From VAZQ01 sp963821505 (lineage in GTDB: Bacteria; Pseudomonadota; Alphaproteobacteria; Rhizobiales; Xanthobacteraceae): DNA of 64,000 nucleotides. The stretch is taken from positions 1 to 64,000 of the forward strand of contig CAWGEH010000003.1 in NCBI GenBank assembly GCA_963821505.1, written 5' to 3'. The notes below the pieces were generated by a model, which saw only the letters and a list, made by a program, of their open reading frames with translations, had not been told where the DNA came from and did not search any database. The position numbers and the translations under genes are program-made. The number at the start of each line of letters is the position of its first letter. Position 1 is the stretch's first letter. This document shows positions 56,521-64,000 of the stretch, in pieces.

Positions 56521-56618
56521 GCATGGCCGAAAAGTTGCAGACTTTTCGGATCGGACCATGCGACCGAACAAATGCTTGGAGCGAAATCGCGAGTTCAATG
56601 TGAAGCGATTTCGCGTTA
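56521..56618. repeat. Two-hairpin dispersed repeat, copy C (overlaps the rnhA stop codon)
   Basis: Same element as copy A (20936-21034), close match, in the opposite orientation relative to its host gene. Hairpins CCGAAAAGT / ACTTTTCGG and GCGAAATCGC / GCGATTTCGC. Its terminal GCGTTA supplies the last bases and the TAA stop codon of rnhA on the minus strand. Confidence 0.87.
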
Positions 56619-57098
56619 GTCGCGCGCCGACGCTGCCGGCCGTTTCATCCGCCCGCCCGCTCGTACCTCCTCGAGGCCGTCGCGCGCCAGCTGGTCGGCC
56701 CGCTCGTTGAGGGCGTGGCCGGCGTGGCCCCGCACCCAATGCCAGCGCACGCGATGACGCGCCAACAGCGCATCGAGGCGCTGCCAGAGATCGATATTCT
56801 TGACCGGCTTCCGGTCGGAGGTGCGCCAGCCGTTGCGCTTCCATTGGCCGATCCACGACATGACGCCGTTGCGCAGATATTGGCTGTCGGTGTGGATGTC
56901 GACGAGACACGGCCGCTTGAGCGCTTCCAGCGCCGCGATCGCCGCCGTCAATTCCATGCGGTTGTTGGTGGTGTGCGCCTCGCCGCCCTTCAGTTCCTTC
57001 TCATGATCGCCGAAGGCGAGGATCGCGCCCCAGCCGCCGGGGCCCGGATTACCCGAGCAGGCGCCGTCGGTGTGGACGACGACGTGCGGCTCGCTCAT
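56616..57098 (-). CDS. rnhA: Ribonuclease HI
   Basis: Cleaves the RNA strand of RNA-DNA hybrids. 160 residues. Starts MSEPHVVVHTDGACSGNPGPGGWGA with the first catalytic Asp; TTNNRMELTAAIAAL (Glu), IHTDSQYLRNGV (Asp) and GHAGHALNERADQLA (His/Asp) complete the active site. Start at 57098 overlaps the thrB stop (ATGA). The C-terminus ends in a palindromic repeat. Confidence 0.96.
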   Translation of the reverse strand: MSEPHVVVHTDGACSGNPGPGGWGAILAFGDHEKELKGGEAHTTNNRMELTAAIAALEALKRPCLVDIHTDSQYLRNGVMSWIGQWKRNGWRTSDRKPVKNIDLWQRLDALLARHRVRWHWVRGHAGHALNERADQLARDGLEEVRAGGRMKRPAASARD

Positions 57099-58060
57099 GC
57101 CTCGATCCCGTAATCGCGCACGCTCTTGACCGCCTGGTGAAAACGCAGCTTGCGGTAATATTCGAGCGGATCCTTCGGCCGCACCAGCGCTCCGGGCGGC
57201 ACGTCGAACCAGTCGACCAGCCGGGTGAGGAGAAAGCGCAGGGCGGCGCCGCGGGCGAGCAACGGCAGCGCGTTGCGCTCCTCGTCCGACAGCGCTCGGA
57301 CCTGCGCATAGGCCTGCAGCAGGCTCCTGCCCTTGGTCACGTTGTAGGAATGATCGGTCTCGAAGCACCAGGCATTGAGGCAGATCGCGACATCGTAGGC
57401 GAGCGCGTCGGTGCAGGCGAAATAGAAGTCGATCAGTCCGGAGAGCTTGTTGCCGAGAAAGAACACGTTGTCGGGAAAGAGGTCGGCGTGGATGATGCCC
57501 TGCGGCAATTCTCGCGGCCATGCTTGCTCGAGATGCGAAAGCTCGGCCGCCAGAAATCGCTTCAGGTCGCGCTGCGCCTCGTTCGCCCGCTCGCGGCAAT
57601 GCTCGTAGAGCGGCCGCCAGCCGTCGACCGACAGCGCGTTGGCCCGGCTGCGACCGAAATCGAGACCGGCGAGGTGCAGCTTCGCCAGCGCCTGGCCGAG
57701 CGCGGCGCAATGGCCCGGCGACGGGCGGCGAATCCACATGCCGTCGAGGAAGGTGATCATCGCCGCCGGACGGCCGGCGACCTGGCCCAGCACCTCGCCG
57801 CGCTTGTTCTCGACCGGCTGCGGGCAGGTGATGCCGCGCGCGTGCAGGTGCTCCATCAATGCCAGAAAGAACGGCAGGTCCCTGGCCGCCACGCGCTTCT
57901 CGTAGAGCGTGAGAATGAAATAGCCGCGGCTGGTGTGAACCAGGAAGTTCGAGTTCTCGACCCCCTCCGCGATGCCCTTGTAGGCGAGCAGCTCCCCGAT
58001 GTCGTAGCCGGCGAGAAAGGCCGCGAGATCCTCCGCCGCCACATCGGTGTAGACGGCCAT
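57095..58060 (-). CDS. thrB: Homoserine kinase ThrB (APH-fold type)
   Basis: Phosphorylates homoserine in threonine biosynthesis. 321 residues. Kinase core GIIHADLFPDNVFF and LSGLIDFYFACTDAL, the catalytic loop and metal site of the aminoglycoside-phosphotransferase fold; N-terminal GIAEGVENSNFLVHTSRGYFILTLYE. This is the ThrB2-type enzyme normal in alphaproteobacteria. Between ispH and rnhA on the minus strand, a common order. Confidence 0.95.
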   Translation of the reverse strand: MAVYTDVAAEDLAAFLAGYDIGELLAYKGIAEGVENSNFLVHTSRGYFILTLYEKRVAARDLPFFLALMEHLHARGITCPQPVENKRGEVLGQVAGRPAAMITFLDGMWIRRPSPGHCAALGQALAKLHLAGLDFGRSRANALSVDGWRPLYEHCRERANEAQRDLKRFLAAELSHLEQAWPRELPQGIIHADLFPDNVFFLGNKLSGLIDFYFACTDALAYDVAICLNAWCFETDHSYNVTKGRSLLQAYAQVRALSDEERNALPLLARGAALRFLLTRLVDWFDVPPGALVRPKDPLEYYRKLRFHQAVKSVRDYGIEA

Positions 58061-58073
58061 GATTGTGCTGCGA

Positions 58074-59063
58074 TTATTCCGCCGCCTCGGTGCCTCGCAG
58101 CACCCGCGGCAGCGGGAAGAACATGTCTTCGTCGGCGGTGGTGATGGTCTCGACGTTCACCGTATAGCGCTCGGCGAAGGCGCCGATGACCTCCTCGACC
58201 AGAACCTCCGGCGCGGAAGCGCCGGCGGTGACGCCGAGGCTCGCGATCGAACCGAACACCGACCAGTCGATCTCCTTGGCGCGCTCGACCAGCGCGGCGC
58301 GCGGGCAGCCGGCGCGCTCGGCCACCTCCTTGAGGCGCTGTGTATTGGAGGAATTGGGCGATCCGACCACGACCATGGCCTCGACCATCGGCGCCACCTT
58401 CTTGACCACCTCCTGGCGATTGGTGGTGGCATAGCAGATGTCTTCCTTGTGCGGGCCATGGATGTGCGGGAAGCGCCCCTTGAGCGCTGCGACGATGTCG
58501 GCGGTATCGTCGACCGAGAGCGTCGTCTGCGTCACATAGGCGAGACGACCGGGATCGCGCGGCTCAAAGCGCGCGACCTCGTCGACCGACTGGACCAGCG
58601 TGATGGCGCCGGCGGGGAGCTGGCCGACCGTTCCGACCACCTCGGGATGGTCGGCATGCCCGATCAGCACGATCTCGCGTCCGCGCTTGTGGTGGATCTC
58701 GGCCTCGCGGTGGACCTTGGTGACCAGCGGACAGGTGGCGTCGAGCGCGAAAAAGTTGCGCCTTTGCGCCTCGGCCGGGATCGACTTCGGCACGCCGTGA
58801 GCGGAGAAAATCACGGGTGCGCCGGTCTCGGGAATCTCGTCGAGTTCTTCCACGAACACGGCGCCCTTGGACTTGAGGCTTTCGACCACGTAGCGGTTGT
58901 GCACGATCTCGTGGCGCACATAGACCGGCGCGCCGTAGCGGGCGAGCGCCCGCTCCACCGTATCGATGGCGCGCACGACCCCGGCGCAGAAGCCGCGCGG
59001 AGAGCACAGCAACACCTTCAGCGGGGGCTTTCGGTCGGTTTCAGCAGCGGGGGACGCGGTCAT
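58074..59063 (-). CDS. ispH: 4-hydroxy-3-methylbut-2-enyl diphosphate reductase IspH
   Basis: Final step of the MEP isoprenoid pathway, making IPP and DMAPP. 329 residues from the ATG at 59063 (GAGG 6 bases upstream). Iron-sulfur cysteines in LLCSPRGFCAGV, DATCPLVTKVH and EDICYATTNRQ; substrate residues in FSAHGVPKS and GSPNSSNTQRL. 13 bp before thrB, so ispH-thrB-rnhA is one transcript. Confidence 0.97.
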   Translation of the reverse strand: MTASPAAETDRKPPLKVLLCSPRGFCAGVVRAIDTVERALARYGAPVYVRHEIVHNRYVVESLKSKGAVFVEELDEIPETGAPVIFSAHGVPKSIPAEAQRRNFFALDATCPLVTKVHREAEIHHKRGREIVLIGHADHPEVVGTVGQLPAGAITLVQSVDEVARFEPRDPGRLAYVTQTTLSVDDTADIVAALKGRFPHIHGPHKEDICYATTNRQEVVKKVAPMVEAMVVVGSPNSSNTQRLKEVAERAGCPRAALVERAKEIDWSVFGSIASLGVTAGASAPEVLVEEVIGAFAERYTVNVETITTADEDMFFPLPRVLRGTEAAE

Positions 59064-59212
59064 CCGGGCCTCGCGTGAGCGCTCTGGCAACGGCACTCGA
59101 CATGGGGCTTGTGCCCTGCTTCTGTCAAGCGAGGGGCGCTGGCATCGGCGGCGCCGGTATGGTCTCCTTGCGGCCGCCGATATCCCGTCGGAAAGAGCGC
59201 GCGACTTCGGCC

Positions 59213-60361
59213 GTGGAAGATCCTTTGCGTTCCATCACCGTCATCGGTGCCGGCATCGGCGGTCTCGCCGCGGCGGCGGCGCTGCGCCAGCGCGGCATCG
59301 CGGTCGAGGTCTACGAGCAGGCGGACACATTCGCGCGCGTGGGCGCCGGCATCCAGCAAAGCCCGAACGCCGTGCGGGTGCACCGCGGATTGGGCATCGA
59401 GGACCGGCTGCGGCAGGCCGCGTTTCGCCCGACCTCCTCGCTCAACCGCGACGGCACTTCCGGGGCGGTGACCAACGACCATCCGCTCGGACACGAACTC
59501 GAGGCGCGTTACGGCGCGCCCTACCTCACGCTCCATCGCGGCGACCTGCACGAGGCGCTCGCTTCGATCGTGCCGGCGGATTGCGTGCACCTCGGCAAGA
59601 CGCTGGTCGGCATCGAGGCCAGCGGACGGCGCGTCGAACTGCGCTTCGCCGACGGCAGCCGGCGCCAGACCGGCGCGGTGATGGGCGCCGACGGCGTGCA
59701 TTCGCGCATCCGCGAATACGTCGCCGGAACCGATGAACCCCGCTTCACCGGCCGTCTCGCTTACCGCACCACGTTCCCGGCGGCGCTGCTGCGCGACGTC
59801 GAGATCGGATCGTCGCGCACCAAATGGTGGGGAGCGGATCGGCACATCGTCATCTACTTCGTTACCGCCGCGCGCGACGAGGTCTATTTCACCACCAGTC
59901 AGCCCGAGAAGGCCGACTGGATCACCAAGGAATCCTGGTCGGCGAAGGGCGAGCTGGGCGAATTGCGCGCGGCGTTTGCCGGCTTCCATCGCGACGTCCA
60001 GGCGGTGCTGAAAGCGGCGCCCGAGGTGCACAAATGGGGCATCTTCGAGCGCGGCCCGCTGCCGACCTGGAGCAAGGGCCGGGTGGTTCTGCTGGGCGAC
60101 GCCTGTCACCCAATGACGCCCTATATGGCCTCGGGCGCCGCCATGGCGCTCGAAGACGCAGCAGTGCTCGCGCGCGCGATCGCCGAGATCGATGACCTCG
60201 AGACGGCATTCCGGGTCTACGAGGCATCCCGCAAGCCGCGCACGTCCGCGGTGCAGGCGGGCTCCAGCGCCAATACCTGGATGCGCAACGAGACCAATCC
60301 CGACTGGCTCTACGGCTACGATGCCTGGAGCGTTCCGCTCGCCGTGCCGGCCGCCGTTTAG
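59213..60361 (+). CDS. FAD-dependent monooxygenase, 6-hydroxynicotinate 3-monooxygenase (NicC)-like
   Basis: Flavin hydroxylase, 382 residues from a GTG at 59213; an ATG at 59159 adds 18 residues. FAD motif ITVIGAGIGGLAAAAAL, the Arg-containing GADGVHSRIRE, and the second FAD motif VVLLGDACHPMTPYMASGAAMALEDA. The C-terminal SANTWMRNETNPDWLYGYDAW strongly recalls NicC, which hydroxylates and decarboxylates 6-hydroxynicotinate. No other nicotinate genes are near, so the substrate is uncertain. Divergent from ispH, convergent with the SnoaL-like gene. Confidence 0.85.
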   Translation: MEDPLRSITVIGAGIGGLAAAAALRQRGIAVEVYEQADTFARVGAGIQQSPNAVRVHRGLGIEDRLRQAAFRPTSSLNRDGTSGAVTNDHPLGHELEARYGAPYLTLHRGDLHEALASIVPADCVHLGKTLVGIEASGRRVELRFADGSRRQTGAVMGADGVHSRIREYVAGTDEPRFTGRLAYRTTFPAALLRDVEIGSSRTKWWGADRHIVIYFVTAARDEVYFTTSQPEKADWITKESWSAKGELGELRAAFAGFHRDVQAVLKAAPEVHKWGIFERGPLPTWSKGRVVLLGDACHPMTPYMASGAAMALEDAAVLARAIAEIDDLETAFRVYEASRKPRTSAVQAGSSANTWMRNETNPDWLYGYDAWSVPLAVPAAV

Positions 60362-60385
60362 CACGAAACGATTCGCGGCCCCCCG

Positions 60386-60997
60386 CTACTTGCCGCCGAG
60401 CCACGCGTCATAGCGCAGGTACAATTGGTCCGTGTGCGGGGAGCCGTCGTAGTGCACCACCGGCGCGAGCGCGCGGCCGGCGGCGCTGAGCCGCGCGGCC
60501 ATGTAGCGGTAGGCCTCGGGATAGACCGACAGATCGGTCGCCGCGAACAGCCGGTCGAAAGCCTCCGACGGCTCGACCGGGTCGAGCCGGTCGCGCTCGT
60601 AGACGGCGGCGCGCTCGAGGATGGCCCAGCGCCCGTTTCTTCGCTCCAGCCGATCGAGGAAGCGCGCATAGGACGTCATGTCGGCGAGCACGCCGCCGAT
60701 CTTCTGGCGCACCAGAATGACGACGTTGGTCTCGGCGAGCGCGCGATCGGCGGCGACGCGCACGCTGGAAGGAAAGATCTGATGCTTGGACCGCTGCCCC
60801 GCGTCGAAGCCGCGCCGGCAATGATCGACGAATTCGCCAAAGCTCCCGCTGAACCAGGAAACGGCGATCTGGCCTTCCGGCGCGAAGGTTGCGGTGAGCT
60901 GCGGCCACTTCCCCTGGTCGCGATAAAGGCCCCAGGCCTGGATCAGCTCGGCGCAGGCGTATTTGTCGTCCACGTCCATCTTGCTCTGCCCTGCCAT
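60386..60997 (-). CDS. SnoaL/NTF2-like protein
   Basis: 203-residue NTF2-fold protein of the SnoaL-like ring-hydroxylating/isomerase group. Helical start DDKYACAELIQAWGLYRDQGKW, then AVSWFSGSFGEFVDHCRRGFD and RALAETNVVILVRQKIGGV. A C-terminal ~65-residue extension (ATDLSVYPEAYRYMAARLSAAGRAL) exceeds the basic fold. Convergent with the NicC-like gene, so they may share a pathway, but they are on opposite strands. Confidence 0.82.
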   Translation of the reverse strand: MAGQSKMDVDDKYACAELIQAWGLYRDQGKWPQLTATFAPEGQIAVSWFSGSFGEFVDHCRRGFDAGQRSKHQIFPSSVRVAADRALAETNVVILVRQKIGGVLADMTSYARFLDRLERRNGRWAILERAAVYERDRLDPVEPSEAFDRLFAATDLSVYPEAYRYMAARLSAAGRALAPVVHYDGSPHTDQLYLRYDAWLGGK

Positions 60998-61278
60998 TCA
61001 ATACGCATCAGCATGGGGCCGGTCGATGCGCTAAGCAATTGCTGTTTCCGCAATGCTTGCACTGTTATCGCTCCGACGCTTTATTCGCTTGGTCGTCATC
61101 GGGGTGCCGCGAAGCGGCGAGCCCGGAATGACAGCCCGGCGAATGGAACGAAACGGTCCAGAGTCGCAATGCTGGCATTGGATCCGACTTCGGAAAGCCC
61201 GTGAGATCGATTGATCGCGACCATCCGTTCCCAACCCGCAGCCTACCGAATAATTCCCAGCGACCCCGAAAGGCACGC

Positions 61279-62322
61279 ATGAAAGCGATCGTCATCCATC
61301 GATATGGCCCGCCGGACGTTCTCGCGTACGAGAACGTGCCCGACCCCGAGCCGCGCGCAGGCGAAATCCGCATCCGGATTCACGCGGCGACGGTCAACCG
61401 GGTGCTCGACGTGAGCCTGCGGGCGGGCAAGGAGGGCGCGCGCGGACCGATCCTTCCGCTCATCCCGGGGGTCGATTGTGCGGGGGTCGTCGATGCGGTG
61501 GGATCAGGCGTGACGCGCTGGCGCAAGGGCATGCGCGTCGCGGCCGCGGGCGTCATGCCGCTCGATATTTGTCCCGAGGACGGCGAAGGCTACGCCGGTC
61601 CGAACGGCATGATGGGCATCAAGCGGCCGGGCGGCTTTGCCGAGATGGTGGCAGTGCCGGCCTGCGTCGCGATCGAGTTGCCTGACCGGCTCGACTTTCA
61701 CCACGCCGCCGTGGTCATGCGCCACGTGCCGACCGCGTGGAACCTGCTCTGCAATGTCGCCGAGCTCAAGGCCGGCGAGACCGTGCTGATCATGGGCGCC
61801 GGCGGCAATCTCGGCACCATCGGCATCCAGATCGCCAAGAACGTGATCGGCGCCCGGGTGATCGCGGCCGCCGGCTCCGACGAGCGCGTGAAGATGGGCC
61901 TCGATCTCGGCGCCGACCACGCCGTCAACTACAACAGCCACGACCTCACCGCCGAGGTGATGAGGTTCACCGGCGGCAAGGGCATCGACGTGCTCTACGA
62001 CAACATCGCCAACCCGAAGGTGCTGCCCAAGGCCTTCCGCGCCATCGGCTTCGACGGCCGGCTGGTCACCGCCGGCGCGCACGCCGGGCCGAACGTGACG
62101 ATCGACTTCTCGCACCTCTACCACAAGCGCATCACCATCAAGGGCAGGCCCGGCTATCACCCGCCCGACGTGCCGAAATGCTTCGCCGCCGCCGCCGAGG
62201 GCAAGGTGCAGGCGCAGATCGAGCGCATCCTGCCGTTGTCGCGGGCCGCCGAGGCGCATCGACTGGTGGAAACGGGCGAATCGTTGGGCAAGATCGTGCT
62301 CGATCCGACCCTTTCGAGTTAA
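61279..62322 (+). CDS. Zinc-type alcohol dehydrogenase family oxidoreductase
   Basis: 347-residue medium-chain dehydrogenase/reductase. Start at ATG 61279 (AAGG 6 bases upstream). MKAIVIHRYGPPDVLAYENV, GVDCAGVVDAVGSGVTRWRKG, cofactor loop IMGAGGNLGTIGIQIAKNVIGARVI and VLYDNIANPKVLPKA. Some zinc-binding Cys are replaced, so it is nearer to quinone/crotonyl-CoA reductases than to a zinc alcohol dehydrogenase. Substrate unknown. Confidence 0.88.
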   Translation: MKAIVIHRYGPPDVLAYENVPDPEPRAGEIRIRIHAATVNRVLDVSLRAGKEGARGPILPLIPGVDCAGVVDAVGSGVTRWRKGMRVAAAGVMPLDICPEDGEGYAGPNGMMGIKRPGGFAEMVAVPACVAIELPDRLDFHHAAVVMRHVPTAWNLLCNVAELKAGETVLIMGAGGNLGTIGIQIAKNVIGARVIAAAGSDERVKMGLDLGADHAVNYNSHDLTAEVMRFTGGKGIDVLYDNIANPKVLPKAFRAIGFDGRLVTAGAHAGPNVTIDFSHLYHKRITIKGRPGYHPPDVPKCFAAAAEGKVQAQIERILPLSRAAEAHRLVETGESLGKIVLDPTLSS

Positions 62323-62351
62323 CGCGAAGCAGTGCCGCGCACTCGGTGCGC

Positions 62352-62521
62352 TCCCCTCCCCGTTGTGGGGAGGGGTTGGGGGTGGGGGTCGTGCGGTTGG
62401 CGCACCAACGTTGCCAAACGTGCCACCCCCCTCCCCAGCCTTCCCCCAACGCAAGTCGGGCTTGCCCGACTTGCGCAGATTAAGGCGCGCCCCGGGCAAG
62501 CCCGGGCGCGTGGGGGAGGGA
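62352..62521. repeat. Composite palindromic repeat before the TrcR-family gene
   Basis: Three hairpins in 170 bp: CCCCTCCCC-GTTGT-GGGGAGGGG (62353-62375), CAAGTCGGG-CTTG-CCCGACTTG (62452-62473), and GCCCCGGG-CAAG-CCCGGGC (about 62488-62507), with a polyC/G spacer. The middle hairpin recurs at 63495-63516. A common style of intergenic repeat in this group. Confidence 0.82.
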
Positions 62522-62679
62522 GCAGACCGATTTTGCGGCTTGCGATGAGCAGACCACGACGATCGAATGCCATTGCGCCGGGCCGGCAGGAATGCCTATA
62601 TTCCGGTCACTTCCGTCATCGCCGATGACATCCAGGCTTCGCCTCCGAGGGCGGGCGGAGCGCAGAGGAGATTTTAGCC
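62522..62679. other. Spacer upstream of the TrcR-family gene
   Basis: Leads to the gene at 62680; GGAG lies about 13 bases before the ATG. Must contain its promoter; none recognised. Confidence 0.35.
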
Positions 62680-63363
62680 ATGGTAGCAGCACCGCTGATG
62701 CCGAAAGCGACCGCCGTATGGCTGGTCGAGAACACCGCGCTCTCCTTCGATCAGGTCGCCGACTTCTGCAAGCTTCACCCGCTCGAGGTGAAGGCGATCG
62801 CCGATGGCGATGCGGCACAGGGCATCAAGGGTCTCGATCCCGTCCTCACCGGGCAGCTCAGCCGCGAGGAGATCGAGAAGGCGGTCGCCGATCCCAACCA
62901 CCGCCTCAAGCTGCTCGATCCCAAGGTCCGCCTGCCCGAGGCCAAGAAGAAGAAGGGCCCGCGCTACACGCCGGTGTCGCGCCGCCAGGACCGCCCCAAC
63001 GCCATCCTCTGGCTGGTGCGCAATCATCCCGAGCTCAAGGACAGCCAGATCATGCGGCTTGTCGGCACCACCAAATCGACCATCCAGGCGATCCGCGAGC
63101 GCACCCATTGGAACGCGTCGAACCTGCAGCCGATGGATCCGGTCACGCTCGGCCTGTGCTCGCAGATCGATCTCGACCTCGAAGTGCATCGCGCCGCCAA
63201 GGAGAAGCCCGCCGACGTCGAGGCCCAGGGCGCCACCCTCCTGCCCGCCTCGGAAACCACCATCCGGCGCGAGCCCGAGCCCGAGGAGAAGAAGCCGGCC
63301 GACGAGCTCAACGTCGACGCCGTGTTCGCCAAGCTCAAGCAGATCGGCGGCAAGCAGGAATAG
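62680..63363 (+). CDS. TrcR family protein (DUF1013)
   Basis: 227-residue cytoplasmic protein. The family member TrcR in Caulobacter tracks with RNA polymerase and influences cell-cycle transcription. Seen: ATAVWLVENTALSFDQVADFCKLHPLEVKAIADGDAAQGIKG, QDRPNAILWLVRNHPELKDSQIMRLVGTTKSTIQAIRERTHWNAS, the helix-turn-helix-like core, and an acidic/basic C-terminus. Together with rcdA it gives the window two cell-cycle genes. Confidence 0.9.
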   Translation: MVAAPLMPKATAVWLVENTALSFDQVADFCKLHPLEVKAIADGDAAQGIKGLDPVLTGQLSREEIEKAVADPNHRLKLLDPKVRLPEAKKKKGPRYTPVSRRQDRPNAILWLVRNHPELKDSQIMRLVGTTKSTIQAIRERTHWNASNLQPMDPVTLGLCSQIDLDLEVHRAAKEKPADVEAQGATLLPASETTIRREPEPEEKKPADELNVDAVFAKLKQIGGKQE

Positions 63364-63667
63364 GCACGCGCTGGCCCGTGTCCCGGATGCGGTGCCGCGC
63401 GGAGCGCGCGCAAATCTTAATTTGCAGCTCGCGGCCAGGAGCGCGCGGAGCGGTGCACCGCTGGCCCGGGACCGCCACAGACTGGAACGGTCTCCAAGTC
63501 GGGTTTGCCCGACTTGCGCGCGCGTTTGAGCGCCGATCTCGGGTAGACCCGAGATCGGTATCTGCAGCGCACCGCGGACGCTGCCCTCGACCCAAATCGC
63601 AACACGCATCGCCCGCGCTGCGCTGCGCCGGGGACACGCCGCTCAAGTGCGTACGGCGAGGCAAGCC
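63364..63667. other. Spacer after the TrcR-family gene, with strong hairpins
   Basis: About 300 bases, no gene. Holds CAAGTCGGG-TTTG-CCCGACTTG (63495-63516), a second copy of the hairpin at 62452, and a perfect 12-bp stem CCGATCTCGGGT / ACCCGAGATCGG with a 2-base loop (63533-63558). Convergent genes flank it, so they may end transcription, but no T-run follows. Confidence 0.65.
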
Positions 63668-64000
63668 TCACCCCAGCTCAAAGGTCGTGACGCCGAACAC
63701 CCGCTCGAGCCGCAGCGGGCGGATAGGTCCGGTATACATGCGCGCGGTCTCGAACACCGGCGCAAGGCCCAGGCCTTCCGCCAGCGCGACCGCATCGCGG
63801 TTGATGCTCGGGACGTCGAGAAAGACCTCGCCGCCGCCCACGGCCGTGACCAGCGCCGCGAGCACGGCCGCGGCCGCGGCGCGGTCGTCGGCCACCAGCG
63901 GACCGATCTTGAAGCCCGTCCGGCACGGGCGGATCACGCCCCAGGCAGCGAGGCCGCCGTCGCGCACGAGCGCGCGGCCGACATGGCCGCGGGTGTCGAT
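63668..64000 (-). CDS. GNAT N-acetyltransferase, C-terminal part (runs off the right edge)
   Basis: 110 codons, open to the window edge. RGHVGRALVRDGGLAAWGVIRPCRTGFKIGPLVADDRAAAAAVL and GEVFLDVPSINRDAVALAEGLGLAPVFETARMYTGP match the C-terminal half of a GNAT with an acetyltransferase-like domain. The N-terminal half and start are beyond base 64000. Substrate unknown. Confidence 0.8.
   Translation of the reverse strand: MDTRGHVGRALVRDGGLAAWGVIRPCRTGFKIGPLVADDRAAAAAVLAALVTAVGGGEVFLDVPSINRDAVALAEGLGLAPVFETARMYTGPIRPLRLERVFGVTTFELG

Overview
The window is GC-rich, densely coded chromosomal DNA of an alphaproteobacterium. It most likely belongs to the Hyphomicrobiales (Rhizobiales), close to Bradyrhizobium, Rhodopseudomonas or Xanthobacteraceae. 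The reasons are the ybgC/tolQRAB/pal/cpoB/tilS/ftsH order, the ruv genes next to it, the zapA - 6S RNA - fau block, the tkt-gap-pgk-fba run, and lineage markers such as the RcdA family (DUF1465), DUF1192, TrcR family (DUF1013), DUF2852, DUF4164 and DUF1488. No rRNA, tRNA, prophage, transposase or CRISPR array was found. Taxonomy is inferred from gene content and protein style only.

Layout. 1-2.1 kb: the end-truncated start of an L,D-transpeptidase, then a TTC38-like TPR protein. 2.2-15.4 kb (minus strand): the envelope cluster tolQ-tolR-tolA-tolB-pal, then an RND efflux pair placed between pal and cpoB, then tilS and ftsH. 15.8-20.7 kb (minus): ruvC-ruvA-cdd-ruvB, a GFA-like protein, ybgC, a TetR regulator with an operator-like palindrome on its start codon, and a DUF2852 membrane protein. 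Two CTAG-bounded palindromic elements touch the end of ruvB. 21-26.7 kb (minus): yebC, an orphan ABC binding protein, a Tat-exported metallo-beta-lactamase-fold protein, a YmdB-like phosphodiesterase, fau, 6S RNA, zapA and DUF4164. 26.9-32.5 kb (plus): transketolase, GAPDH, PGK and class I aldolase, a central-carbon block. 33-39.6 kb (plus): an orphan Bug-type binding protein, a ThiE-like protein, a SEL1 protein, an inositol-phosphatase-family protein, a MotA/ExbB-like plus MotB/OmpA-like membrane pair, and a GNAT. 39.6-44.3 kb: ABC exporter, rpmE, rcdA, a CtrA-box/small-RNA candidate, DUF1192, quinone oxidoreductase. 44.5-53.1 kb: a membrane PAS-GGDEF-EAL protein, YqgE, a DsbD N-domain protein, peroxiredoxin, B12-type radical SAM protein and fatty-acid desaturase. 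53.1-56.4 kb: a looser region with a transglutaminase-like protein and small proteins. 56.6-64 kb: rnhA-thrB-ispH, a NicC-like monooxygenase, a SnoaL-like protein, an alcohol-dehydrogenase-family protein, the TrcR homologue and an end-truncated GNAT.

Functional picture. Most of the window is housekeeping. It covers envelope integrity (Tol-Pal, L,D-transpeptidase, ABC exporter), recombination (RuvABC), cell division and cell cycle (ZapA, RcdA, TrcR), glycolysis/Calvin-type carbon flow, and isoprenoid and threonine synthesis.

Three things stand out. First, six otherwise well-conserved genes (RND permease, its adaptor, SEL1 protein, inositol phosphatase, GNAT, GGDEF-EAL protein) are each broken by exactly one inserted or missing base, which suggests assembly or sequencing error, or less likely decay. 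Second, several families of short palindromic repeats sit exactly at stop codons. Third, a TTAA-N7-TTAA box lies upstream of a terminator-ended, gene-free transcript candidate beside rcdA. I did not find a clear new defence or metabolic system. The best candidates for undescribed biology are the stator-like pair at 37-39 kb and the CtrA-box RNA candidate at 42.8-42.9 kb.
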